64,000 bases of DNA from Petrosia ficiformis (lineage: Eukaryota; Porifera; Demospongiae; Haplosclerida; Petrosiidae): positions 2,404,201-2,468,200 of the forward strand of contig OX345638.1 of NCBI GenBank assembly GCA_947044365.1, read 5' to 3'. Shown here piece by piece: positions 22,465-34,700 of the stretch. The notes under the pieces are model-generated. The model had not been told where the DNA came from and ran no database searches. It saw nothing but the letters and a program-made list of their open reading frames with translations. The number at the start of each line of letters is the position of its first letter. Positions within the stretch are counted from its first letter, which is position 1. A program made the position numbers and the translations under genes.

Positions 22465-25400
22465 ATGGAGGTAGAAGTTGTTTTTCCAGAAATATGCGGA
22501 GCATTTTATAAGGCAAGTAAATAAACAACTGTTAGGACGTTGTTTTTTAATGTGGGTGTGTTACACCCAATTCTTGTCTTCCCCCTTTTAGGCGAATGTT
22601 CTAGACATTGATGTAAATGCTGGGAAATGTTTGGTCACTTTTGAAAATGGGTAAGTGAGTACTGATACTGTAAGAATACAGGCATCCATGGACACCTATA
22701 GTTACCAAACTATGTTGAAGCGATTGTTACCTAGTATTTGAACCCCACAACTACAAGCTAAGCAGTAAAGCTGTTTAGTAAGGGCAGTATGCAGTTTGTA
22801 TTCATAATACACAATCAAATAGAAGAGAGTCCAAGTACTACATACACATAACACTCCATGACATCTGGAAATCCTATAAAATTTATTCATAAGTAATGGC
22901 TAATGTCAACAGCTATTGTGTGATCAATTGCTTAATTACTTTTAATCGCTCATTATTCAGCCATTTTGTTTAGGAAGGAACGTTGCTTGGTATCTAAGAA
23001 GATTAATGATAGTTCTTCCTGGATATCAAGTTTAATATACTACCTGTACAAAATGGTGGAATAACGAACTGTTGAAGATAAGCATTTGACCATATTTTGC
23101 AGAGATGGTCCCTTTCAAACATTAGGTCACATACAATGAACCTTTGTTGCCATGTCAATATTGTATACCAGTAAACACATGTAGTCATGTCAGCTATGAA
23201 TAAATAATGATCATGAATATAACTATAATATTTCCTAGTAAAGAATTTTATTGTTTTATTAGTTGTGTTGTTTATTGGTATCCATGGCAACAGTTACAAT
23301 GAGTTGTCTAAACATAGTAACGTGTACATATAGAACATTTTGTGTTGTAACATCTCTTTTTAATGCCCACTTTGTTCTGAGAAATCTGTTAGACGGATTA
23401 CATGTATATTAGTATTGTAACTACATGTATAACTATTTTAGTAAGGTATTGTGACTTTTAGTTAATTAAACTATAATTAAATTACAAGTCTACCGCAATA
23501 ATGAAAATGAAAATTGACCAACAACTTTTAATTAACAAAAGCTGAGATACTTTCAGTAACCCCATATTGTTTTAGTTAACTAAACTATAACTAAACTAAA
23601 AGTGATTGCTATTATCAAGCTAAAACAACACTAATGTATTGTACTGTATGTACATGTATGTTTCTAATTACCCTATGTACATGTACGTACATTGTGTACA
23701 TGTATGTCATGTACATGTCTACATTGTTAAACTGGTACATAATTTTTTCCAGCTGGAAACCTAATTGTTGGATTGAATTACAATATGTACGTCATCCTCC
23801 TAAACAACTTGAGGAATTGGACCTCACTCCAGGATCTAAAGTGGAGGTGTGTGTGTGCGTGTGTGTGTCATCATGTGCAATTGTGTGCATGATTTGTTCA
23901 ACTCCTACAAAATTTAATTTAATGTGTAGTTTGAGGGAAATCCCATCACATCACCTGAGTCTGATTTGACACATTCCTATACAGTGTACATGTACATGTA
24001 TATCATGTACATGTACAGGAATAATTATAAATGTGATAGGGCAATTTTCTACATGTACTTGTTACACATGTACAAAATGTACATGTACATTGTACATTGT
24101 GTATCTCAAATGTTAGAATGAGAAACGTTTTCAGTCTTTAAATTGAATGGCACCTCCTTTCATTTCTTTGTCTTCTCATAAAGTAGACTAGTAGCAGGAC
24201 ATGTAAATATTATCTATAATTGATAAGGCAGTTCTCATGATAACCATTGAGAGATAGGAGGAGAAAGAATTGATCATGTGAGGACATTGCTCCTGGGGGT
24301 GGGGGTTGGTGCTCCCCCAGGAAATGTTCAAAATTTAGACTCTCTGAGGTTGCTTCTGGGGCCCCAGAAGGCTTGTAGCTGAGATATTGTTGCATTTTGA
24401 AATAAATTTAGTTTGAAATCTAGGGGCAAGTTAGGGGGAGTGGGAGGGGTGATATCCCCCCATCCCCTCCTCCACCGCTATATGAAACCCTACTAATTAT
24501 CTCTTTCATTTTAGGCTTATCTACCTTTCAAAGATGGCGAACCACAGGGATGGTGGTTAGCTACTGTGACAAAGTCCAAAGGAGAGGTAAGTTGTCACAT
24601 CCTCTTTATGAAATACATGTACTATGTACTTCTTTGTTGATTACCATTACTTTTAGTAATAAATCATGAATTCCCAAAAATGAGTAGAACATTGATATGC
24701 TTCATCATCACTAGTTTTGTTTTAGTTAACTGACTAAATAGTAAGACATAGTGACTTTTAGTTAACTACATGTATAACTAAATTACAGGTCTGTTGCAAT
24801 AACTATAACTATCTAAAATGACCTATAATGACCACTTTTAGCTAGTTAACTAAAACTAAATCCTTTTAGTAAGCCTAATATTATTTTAGTTAATCAACTG
24901 TAACTTTGTGAAAACCATCATACTATAACTATAACTAAAAGTGGTCATACTAAAACAACTCTAGTATACATGTACATGTACATAAATGTATTTTTTATGT
25001 AATTATAATCATGAGTGTGGAGATAGTGAGTTGACTGCCTGACAGTTTGGCGTATTTTCATAACTCTTGTCATATGCCCACTTGTGTTTGTCATGTTCTC
25101 TTATCCTCAGAAAGATCTTCATAGCTTTAGTTTGGAATAGACACTATTCTTACATTCTGTTTTTAGTGTGTATCAAATTTCAATCCATTGCAGTATATAC
25201 ATGTACATGTACATTTAGACTATATTAAATGTCAATCAATTGCAGTACATGTATACATGTACAGTACATTGTACACATACATGTACATGTGTATATCAAA
25301 TTTCAATCCATTGCAGTATATACATGTACATGTACATTTAGACTATATTAAATGTCAATCAATTGTAGTACATGTATACATGTACAGTACATTGTACACA

Positions 25401-28400
25401 TACATGCAGGGCCACTGAGAGGGGGGGAGGCAACAGGGGCCCCACATTCTCTTGGGGCCCCAAATGTTTTGACTGTTATTATATAGATAAGCTTACTCAA
25501 TTATATACATGTACATGTATATGAAACACAAGCTACATAAACAATAATAATAGTTATAATAATAATTTATACCTGAAACAGTGACACGTGTAATGCTGAA
25601 TGAGCAATTATAGTTAATAACACGCAATTAATTAACTAACCACACCCACTATGAATAATTAATGAGCTAAAAATTTCTGCGCGCTTCGCGCACCCTGGGC
25701 CCCTTTCAACCTCTCAGCGGCCCTGCATACATGTACATGTACATGTGTATATCAAATGTCAATCAATTGTAGTACATGTATAGTGTATACATGTACAGTA
25801 CATTGTACATGTACATTTAAACTACATGTACATGTATATCAAATTTCAATCCATTGCAGTATACATGTACATGTACGTGTACTTTGTAGTTTGTACATAA
25901 TTATAATCATGAGTGGAAATAGTGCCAGGCATTTTTGTCTATGTTCATAACTCTTGTCATGCCCCCTTTAAATTGTACATGTATATCTGTAGTTTGTCAT
26001 GTTCTCTTAGCCTCAGAAAAATCTCCATAGCTTTAGTTTGGAGTGGACAATATCTTCCATTCTGTTTTTAGTGTGTATCAAATTTCAATCCATTGCAGTA
26101 TGTGTACACATCAGAATTTTTGATAAGCTCATATGGCGCACCATTGGCCCAAAGAGCTTCTTATTTGGCACTGCACAGTTCTCTCTTTAGGCTAGATGGC
26201 ACAATTAATTATGATTATATTGTCACTAACAGCATTAACTCTTTGTTAATTAGCTCAAGATATATTCCTAATGGCACACACACTAACCATTGTTGAGCCA
26301 ATTTGGCCCATGCTTCAAAACTTATCAAAATCTCTGGTGTACATGTACATGTACATGTACATTTAAACTACATGTACATGTATATTCAATCCATTGCAGT
26401 ATACATGTACATGTACATTTAAACTAAGGCTGAGAATATTCGAACCTTTGTTCGTTTATTCCGCATTTGAAGCTAAATTTCTCCCTTCGAAGCTTCGCTG
26501 CCACGCCCACTTCAGTGTTTGCACATGCGCACTTTTGCATTATAATGTGTGGTTAAAATTGTGGGTGTGTCCAAGAAAAGTTGAGGCTGTGTTGTTGGCT
26601 GTTTCTGCCTAATTTTTCATTCAAGCGATGCTAAATCCAAGTAGAAATAGTGACAGGAACAAGACTAGTACTTATTATGAAGCAATAATCCAGTTTTGGA
26701 GGCATTATATTGCCGAACAAGGTAAGAGCAACGTTGATAAAAAACACGTACGAATCTTCGAAGGTTCGCTCATTTTTCCTGACGAAGCTTCGAAGGTTGT
26801 TTTTCTACCTTCGTCCCAGCCCTAATTTAAACTACATATACATGTACATGCATATTCAATTCATTGCAGTATACATGTACATGCACATGCACATGTACAT
26901 TTAAATTATAATTATAGAAGAAGTTGCATAATTTAGTTATAGTTATTATACACAAGTAATTCAACATGTAAATTGTATTTAATACCTGTGTTATACATGT
27001 AGGTTGCTAATATTCTGTTTGGTGGTGATCAACAGTACACAGATCTTGTTGAACATAATTCTTTGAGGATGCCTAATCAAAGGTAAGGAGAGGTACCTTG
27101 AATAAGAGGAGGGGTATGAAAGAGAAATGGACAAAACCACAACTTAGGAGTTTCTGCAGTAAATTTCACGACTATAAATAGCAACAAAACTACAACCCAC
27201 CCACTATTTATAGTAACAAAACAGCATATAACTCCTCTCCCTTTGTTACCTAGATTGTACATGTCCATGTACATACATTGTATACATACATTTCATGTAT
27301 GTACAGTATATGTCAATAAAATGTCACCACCATACAGTACTGTAATCACTCAGTAGTTTGATTTCCACATTATACACATAAGTACTTCAACAGTAGTTTT
27401 AACAGTGATTGCTGTACATGTCAATTCAACACCACATAGTGAGATGGTAATTACTATGCAGTATGCAAACATTAGAACTACATGTACATGTACATGTAAG
27501 GTAAATACTGTACTACATGTATATGGTGACTTTTTATTGTCATATACTGTATATGTACACTGTACATGTACATGTACATGTGTATAATTCATGCATTATA
27601 ATATACATGTACATGCACATGTACAGTATGTATGTACTCATGTACAATATACATTATGTGTAATGTTGTTCTCTAGTCCACCACTTTCACATGTGTGTAT
27701 AATTCATGCATTATAATAATATTATACATGTACATGTACAGTATGTATGTACTCATGTACACTATACATTATGTGTAATGTTGTTCTCTAGTCCACCACT
27801 TTCACATGTGTATAATTCATGCATTATAATATACATGTACATGTACAGTATGTATGTACTCATGTACACTATACATTATGTGTAATGTTGTTCTCTAGTC
27901 CACCACTTTCACATGTGTATAATTCATGCATTATAATATACATGTACATGTACAGTATGTATGTACTCATGTACCATATACATTATGTGTAATGTTGTTC
28001 TCTAGTCCACCACTTTCACATGTGTATAATTCATGCATTATAATATACATGTACATGTACAGTATGTATGTACTCATGTACACTATACATTATGTGTAAT
28101 GTTGTTCTCTAGTCCACCACTTTCACATGTGTATAATTCATGCATTATAATATACATGTACATGTACAGTATGTATGTACTCATGTGCACTATACATTAT
28201 GTGTAATGTTGTTCTCTAGTCCACCACTTTCACATGTGTATAATTCATGCATTATAATATACATGTACATGTACAGTATGTATGTACTCATGTACACTAT
28301 ACATTATGTGTAATGTTGTTCTCTAGTCCACCACTTTCACATGTGTATAATTCATGCATTATAATATACATGTACATGTACAGTATGTATGTACTCATGT

Positions 28401-31400
28401 GCACTATACATTATGTGTAATGTTGTTCTCTAGTCCACCACTTTCACATGTGTATAATTCATGCATTATAATATACATGTACATGTACAGTATGTATGTA
28501 CTCATGTGCACTATACATTATGTGTAATGTTGTTCTCTAGTCCACCACTTTCACAAGTCCAGTTTTATCAGAAAGAGTTTCCATCACCAATAGAAATTCA
28601 AGACTTGTAAGTTTATAATTAAATTAAAATTAAATTAAAATTAAATTAAAATTAGTAAATAACTACAAATGTACAGAAATCCATTGTAATAATTGTGTAT
28701 CCATGCAACTATTGCCTTGATCAATTCATATATTGTTTAGTAGTGATGTACATGTACATGTACACATATACATGTACAACGTATGTCAATTATACATGTA
28801 CATTCATGTACACATGTACATGTACGTGTACATTCATGTACACATTTACATGTACGTGTACATTCATGTACATGTAGGTAATGTTGTAGATACTGGATAC
28901 ATGTATTAAATTTTGTTATCATGCTGATAGTTATGAGTATACATGTACATGTATATTACATGTAGTTAATAACATGATAATTAATTCTGATGAAGAAGAC
29001 CTTCGGATTGAAACAGTGTGTTCATCAATATCATGTTATTAAAGCTCACAATTTGTAATGTACATGTACATGTACTAGTACATGTACATGTACAGGTACA
29101 TATACATGTACCTGTAGTCCTGTACTAGTACGTGTACATGTACATGTGTATGTGTACATTGTACATCAGTACAGTGTAATTATTACTTGTACATACATGT
29201 ACAGTGTTGTATACATGTACTTTCTACAGCTGTCGGGATCCTAAAGTCCATCATAATTTCCGTACCAAAATCAAAGCTCTCAGTGTTACATATGACTCTG
29301 AGAAGACATCATTACTTGTGTTGGTAAGCATGTTAATATGAATGAATACATGTATGTGTATATTGAATTATAATAACATTTTCAGGGTTTCATTTATAAA
29401 ATGCGTCAAGGGTGGGCGATACGTGAATTTGAAAGACTTTGAGCCGGCAACATACCTACTTCATAGTGTGCTTATTGGCAAACAAATTCCAAGAGGGGAC
29501 AAAACTATAGCAGGGGAAGGAGAATACCCTAAAAAATGAAAACCTGATTTTATAATACAACATTACATTCCTACATGTGCACATATAGTGTAGGCAACAC
29601 CCAGAGCCCGCCCCCAAAAGCATGTACTATACTGTAGTTAGAAAGTGAAGATGCATCCATCTAAGCTTACATGTACTTCTGTACATATCATACTGATCAC
29701 CAATAACAAAAAACCTAAAATACACATCAAGAATAAATAATTAGGTACATACATTTACACATGTACATGTTCGTCCATGAGTACTACACACACTGTACAT
29801 GTACATTGTACTATAGCCAGCCCTGAGTCACTCCCCTCTCTCTACTACCCTTCCCACCTTCTTTACTTTCTTAACTCTCTATCTCCATTCCTTCCATTCT
29901 CCCTTCTTCCCACTTCTTTTTCTCTTTCCATTCCTCTCACCCTTCCTCCACTACACTCCCATTTAATTCTAGTTTTCTTTCCACCCTTCTACCCTCTCCG
30001 TATTCTCCCTCTCACTCACCTTTTTCTCTCTTCTTTAGGCAGATAATCATGAATGTATTCAAAAAGCAGAGATACTTATTGATATGCATTTTAGTGATCT
30101 CAGTACACAAGCCACATTACGCAGTAGGACAGAAAGAGCAGCTCAAAGATTACAGGTCTGTTTAATAAGAGTATATAGTTGTTTAATTTTGTTTTTGTTT
30201 GTAGCTAAGCAAACATACATGTACTTGTAGCACAGTAGGTGTCATTGATGTCTACATGTACATGTACATGTACACATGTATGTACATACAGCATAATACT
30301 TATCTCTATAATATTGTACACTGTGTAGCATCTTATCACTGTTATATCAGTGTATTATAGCTATGTACATGTATGTACATGTACACACTACTTATATATG
30401 TACATGTATAGTGTCTCATTAGCACATACATGTACATGTACATGTATAGTGTCTCATCAGCACATACATGTGTACATGTACATGTATACATTGTATATAC
30501 TACATACATGCAATTATACATGTATATACACTACATGTACATGTACATGTATATGTATAGTGTCTCAACAGCACATACAGTACATGTTTATGTATATGTA
30601 CATGTATATACACTACATGTACATGTACATGTATATTTATAGTGTCTCAACAGCACATACAGTACATGTTTATGTATATGTACATGTATATACACTACAT
30701 GTACATGTATATGTATAGTGTCTCAACAGCACATACAGTACATGTTTATGTATATGTACATGTATATACACTACATGTACATGTATATTTATAGTGTCTC
30801 AACAGCATATACATGTATATACACAGTGGCATGGAAACAGCCAGTCATGCAGGACATTGTCCGATAAATCTAGTGAATGTCCAGTAAATTGAAACTGAAC
30901 TGTATACAAAGTATATGGGGAGCAGGACATGGGGGATGAAAATGGGTCAAAATGTCCGGTAGTCGGCTCAATGTTTCCACACCCCTGTATATACACTACA
31001 TATACATGTACATGTATAGTGTCTTATCAGCACATACAGTACATGTATACATGTAAATTATACCTTCACTAATATTAATTATATTATAGCAGCCAATAGA
31101 AACACATGTACTTCAAGAGACTTCTGGAGTCATTGAAGAGAAGTTTTATATCCATTCTGAATGTATTGGATTTGCTATGGGGAAACAGGGTTGGAATGTG
31201 AATCAGGCTCGTGAAATTCCTGGAGTTGTTTCTATTGAGTTTGATGACTACAGCTCAATGTTTACTATAAGAGCTGAGGTTAGTATATGTACACATGTAT
31301 ATGTTCACGTAGTTGTACCAGTGTTCTGTCCACACTGGTTGGCACTAGTCAGGAATTGCCACCTCTCAGATAAATTAACCACTTCTCAGATAAATTAACC

Positions 31401-34332
31401 ACCTTTTAAATAAATTAACCACCTCTCAGATAATACATACATACATGTATATATTGGCTACTGAGATAGAATTACATGTACATGTACATGTACATGTACG
31501 TGTGTACATGTATATACTGGATAAACAGCAATGTACATGTAGAATCCAACCACCACTCCAATATCCTTGGCAGAACACTGATGTATATACGTACATGTAT
31601 TTATATTGGATAGATGATGAGTGGATGATGGATAGATGATGGATGGATGATGGATAGATGATGAGTGGATGATGGATAGACAATGGATAGATGATTAGAT
31701 GCGAATGGATGATGGATGAATGAGTGAAGAGTTATTTGTGGTTATATCTACATTGTAAAATGTTTAATAACTAATAATTACATGTTTGTCCTTTTTAGAC
31801 AAGAGAAGCAGCCATTGAAGCTAGAGAAATGTTGGAATTTACTCGTGAGATAATGCTAATACCAAGGGATCTTGCTGGGAAGGTTATAGGTCGTGGGGGT
31901 AATATTGTGCAGCAGGTATTAGATAAGTCTCGTTTGAACAATATAAAAGTTATAGGAGATGAAGAAGCAAGAGAGAGACAAATTAATACCAAGGGACAGG
32001 TTAGGATCAGACTTTGTTGACCTTTGTACTTTAAAAACAAAATATCTTTAAAAAACTTTTTACGAGTTTATGTGACAAAATGAGGGGTGTGGTTACTAGC
32101 GATAAAGTCATACCTTGCTAGTACAGAGGATTTCGGTTCCGTTGACACAATTATTCCGTTCCGTAACCACACCCTCCATATAAAATTATATACTATTATA
32201 TGGAGGGTGTGGTTACGAAACTGAATAATTGTGTCAACAGAACTGAAATCCTCTGTACTAGGCTTGTGATATTGAAATTTGCCCCACCCCCCTGCTAGCA
32301 AATATCTTTGTGGTCAGTATTTGTCTGAAAATGCACCACAAGTAAGTCTAAAATTAAAGTTTTCTCGGGAAGGCATGCATAGATAGGGGTTCAACCCTCC
32401 TTTATTTCGGTAACTTTTCTGAATTCAGCACTGTACATGTACAATCATTTATACTTGTATTTTGCGATGGTTTGTTTTGCAAGACAATTTTGATCAGATG
32501 TACACTGTAATGTAAAATTGTACATTACAACAAGAATAAAAAGTTTGTTTTGAAGTTGATTAAAAAAATAATAATAAATAAAAAACAATGAAAATAAAAG
32601 TAAAATAATTATTATAACAAAAGCAAATAGAGTCCAGTTATGGCATACATGTACATGTATGTACATGTATATGTACATTATACATGCAGTGTTATCTACA
32701 TGTACATGTGCATGTATAATTATTAGGTGCCTTTTGAGCTTCTTGGTCGAAAGAAAGCCATTGAGAATGCCAAACTTATGTTAGATTATCATTTGGATCA
32801 TTTGAGGGTAAGTTAATCCATCCATTTTACAACTGTACTTGCATTCATTTATCCATCCTACTATCTGCTATCTATCCATCTACATGTACATGTAAGCATC
32901 TATCCAATCAAACATCCCATTTACTCATCTATCTATTCATCTATCATCCATTTATTCATACATGTACATGTATTCATCTATCCATCCATCCATCCATCCA
33001 TCTCTTCATCCATCATCCATCTATTCATCCATCTATTCATCTATCCATCTATCCATCCATCTTTATTCATCTATTCACTCATTCATCTATCCATCTATCC
33101 ATCCATCTCTATTCATTCATTTTTTCAACCATCTATCCATCTATCCATCCTACTTCCTTATATACAATCCATCTATCCATCCTACTTCCTTATATACATG
33201 TATATGCATCTACTTGTTTATTCATTCACATTGTGTACATGTAGGAAATAAACACTATTTTACAAGATAGAGAAGAGATTACACGTAAATTAAGAGACAG
33301 TGGTATTGATGATCCACCTACATTGTACCCACGCCCTAACCCACCTCGTGGAGGAAGAGGGAGGGGAAGGGGTAGAGGAAGAGGGAGACCTCGAAGGTAC
33401 GCATATTTATTCTTGGTGCATAAGTACTGGTAGTTTACCTGTACATGTACATGTACATGTATATAGTAAAATGACATCCAAATGCACATGTACATGTAGT
33501 TACACATGTACATGTACATGTGCATTTGAATTTTTGTATGTACTTACATATAGTTTGATAGTTTGTTCCCCTTGAGTACATGTACAGTATTTAGTCTACT
33601 TACATGATAAGTTACATCCATACAGTATATGGTTACATACATACATGTACATTACATGTATGTTACATACATACATGTACATGTAGTTACATACACACAT
33701 GTACGATACTGTTGCATGTTTTAGAGATAACTTTCGAAGAGATGAACCTAGAGAAAATGAGAGGCGAGAAGAAGAAGAACAAGAAGAACAAGAACAAAAG
33801 GAAGAGGAAGAGGAAGAGGAAGAAAAGGTGAAAGAGAATCAGGATTATAGCAATGATGATAGTGAATCATCAGAAGACGAGCAAAAACTTCAGGAGAGAG
33901 GTATTTGTTTGCGTGTCTGTATGCATCTGTCTGTATACAATATGTCTGTCTGTCTGTGTCTCTCCATCTGTTTGTGTGTATGTCAGTCTATGTGACCTGT
34001 CTGTGTCTCTCTCTATCTGTCTGTGTGGATGTACTTGTCTGTGTGTCTCTCTCTGTCTGTTTTTCCCTGTGTTTGTATGTGTGTATAGTTTAACCTCTTC
34101 ATAATAACCACACTTTTTTCCTGCATCTAATGTCCTTTGTTTAGTTGATAGTCCAGGTACTGAAAATCAAATTAGTAGCTCTCCACCTGATAGGAGAAGA
34201 AGACCACGAGGAAAAAGAAGATATCAGAATGAGAGACGGAATAATCCACCTAATGATAGACAAACCGATGACACTTCTGAAGATGCTGAAGAATGGCCTC
34301 TACCGAATGCACAGCCAACAACTAATACATGA
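22465..34332 (+). CDS. FXR1: FMR1/FXR family RNA-binding protein
   Basis: Fourteen exons: 22465-22512, 22592-22650, 23753-23846, 24515-24586, 27003-27082, 28541-28606, 29230-29323, 30039-30155, 31090-31278, 31799-31999, 32727-32807, 33245-33396, 33725-33900 and 34145-34332; 1617 nt, 538 residues plus stop. Two Agenet/Tudor domains come first ([33 protein letters not shown]). Then come the linker that forms KH0 in the family, KH1 ([24 protein letters not shown] at about 241-244), KH2 ([24 protein letters not shown] at about 304-307), and [20 protein letters not shown] closing KH2. An RGG-type box follows ([17 protein letters not shown], about 402-418), then an acidic and an Arg-rich tail. The family binds mRNA and ribosomes and controls translation. 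Intron 1 uses a GC donor (AAG/GCAAGT), confirmed by phase. The KH2 insertion is short. FMR1, FXR1 and FXR2 cannot be told apart here; the symbol names the family. Confidence 0.95.
23425..23636. repeat. TTAGTTAACTAAAAC-rich element, partial
   Basis: Same family as 9945-10470, in FXR intron 2. It ends with CTAAAACAACACTAAT. Confidence 0.55.
24711..24963. mobile_element. TTAGTTAACTAAAAC-rich element, full-length candidate
   Basis: In FXR intron 4. It begins ACTAGTTTTGTTTTAGTTA and ends ACTAAAACAACTCTAGT, so the ends are inverted copies. The interior is TTTTAGTTAAC-rich. No clear target duplication. Confidence 0.55.
25188..25400. repeat. Tandem 128-bp duplication with later insertion
   Basis: The phrase CAATCCATTGCAGTATATAC, then TTTAGACTATATTAAATG, then GTACAGTACATTGTACACATA is repeated at about 25181 and 25309. 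A third copy resumes at 25730, after the hAT element that split it. Related text recurs at 25840-25880, 26085 and 26390. Confidence 0.7.
25407..25725. mobile_element. 319-bp hAT-type MITE, ends CAGGGCC
   Basis: Starts CAGGGCCACTGAGAGG and ends CCTCTCAGCGGCCCTG, a 16-bp inverted repeat with one mismatch. CATACATG flanks both sides, a perfect 8-bp duplication. A second copy lies at 35040-35344. No coding capacity. Confidence 0.88.
26112..26336. mobile_element. hAT-type MITE, third copy of the CAGTGTTTTTGATAAG family
   Basis: Starts CAGAATTTTTGATAAGC and ends TATCAAAATCTCTG. The flanks GTACACAT and GTGTACAT agree at six of eight bases, so this is an older insertion than those at 12390 and 15766. 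Confidence 0.75.
26425..26824. mobile_element. 400-bp hAT-type MITE, ends TA(A/G)GGCTG
   Basis: Starts TAAGGCTGAGAATATTCGAA and ends CTTCGTCCCAGCCCTA. ATTTAAAC flanks both sides (26417-26424, 26825-26832), a perfect 8-bp duplication. Many TTCGAAGCTTCG motifs lie inside. Open frames inside are not recognisable as transposase. Confidence 0.85.
27580..28560. repeat. Minisatellite carrying a 3' splice site, nine acceptor copies
   Basis: A unit of about 107 bp (TAATGTTGTTCTCTAG, then TCCACCACTTTCACATGTG, then TATAATTCATGCATTATAAT, a TACATGTACATGTACAG run and GTATGTATGTACTCATG) is repeated with few changes. CTCTAGTCCACCAC occurs at about 27671, 27785, 27893, 28000, 28107, 28214, 28321, 28428 and 28535. 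The last one is the true acceptor of FXR exon 6, whose first 14-15 bases are the same in every unit. Using an upstream acceptor without a further splice would reach an in-frame TAA within one unit. Confidence 0.93.
28968..29042. repeat. 75-bp foldback with 13-bp inverted ends
   Basis: The ends TAATAACATGATA and TATCATGTTATTA are perfect inverted copies. Inside, GATGAA and TTCATC form a second pair around ACCTTCGGATTGAAAC. The segment can fold into a long hairpin in RNA or DNA. It lies in FXR intron 6. Confidence 0.7.
29760..30030. other. CT-rich stretch before FXR exon 8
   Basis: From about 29820 to 30037 the plus strand is strongly C/T-rich (TCCCTTCTTCCCACTTC and similar), an unusually long polypyrimidine region leading into the acceptor of exon 8. 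Confidence 0.7.
30330..30800. repeat. Minisatellite GTGTCTCAACAGCACATACA
   Basis: The phrase TAGTGTCTCAACAGCACATA with flanking TACATG runs recurs about every 60-75 bp between 30408 and 30800, and once more after the hAT element near 31015. It lies in FXR intron 8. Confidence 0.8.
30824..30987. mobile_element. 164-bp hAT-type MITE
   Basis: Starts CAGTGGCATGGAAACA and ends TGTTTCCACACCCCTG, imperfect inverted ends. TATATACA flanks both sides, a perfect 8-bp duplication. It has inserted into the minisatellite of FXR intron 8. Confidence 0.85.
31605..31715. repeat. GGATAGATGATG microsatellite
   Basis: Imperfect tandem repeats of GATGATGGATA in FXR intron 9. Confidence 0.85.
32820..33200. repeat. 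CATCTATCCATC microsatellite
   Basis: Imperfect tandem ATCCATCTATTC repeats fill most of FXR intron 11. The same motif, in both orientations, appears at 6700-6860 and 31605-31715. Confidence 0.85.
33905..34090. repeat. TCTGTCTGTGTG microsatellite
   Basis: Imperfect GTCTGTCT and GTGTGTCTCT repeats occupy almost the whole intron between FXR exons 13 and 14. Confidence 0.8.
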
Positions 34333-34700
34333 CGTCATGTCACATGACAATCACATGTCATAATTATACCAATCTTCTCCATCTTTAACACTTGAACTTT
34401 ATATGCAATAGTGACACACTATAAATATTGTTAACTATACAATAAGTACTTTAACTGCATACATTAAATTATGTGGTATGTTATAATATTACACTTATAT
34501 TTTTTCAGCCATTTTATTTCATTCTCTACACAGGTTAGATTTTTTGAATCGAGATTATTAATTCCTTTTTCTTTGATTATTAATTAATTCCTTTCCTTGA
34601 TTAATATTATTAATTTCAATAGGCAGCAGTCCTATTAATTAAATGGGCGGGAAAATGGGTAACCATAGTAACACGTCTATGATAAATAATTCAAAGCAAG
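34333..34700. promoter_or_regulatory. FXR 3' flank and ZBBX-like gene 5' flank
   Basis: Only 368 bp separate the FXR stop from the ATG at 34701, so this holds the FXR 3' UTR and the promoter of the next gene. AT-rich, without an obvious TATA box. Transcript ends are not visible. Confidence 0.4.

Noticed and set aside
33905..34104. Three overlapping frames of Cys, Val, Ser and Leu after FXR exon 13
   Set aside because: Read-through of a TCTGTCTG microsatellite intron; the donor at 33900/33901 and acceptor at 34144/34145 restore the true frame.
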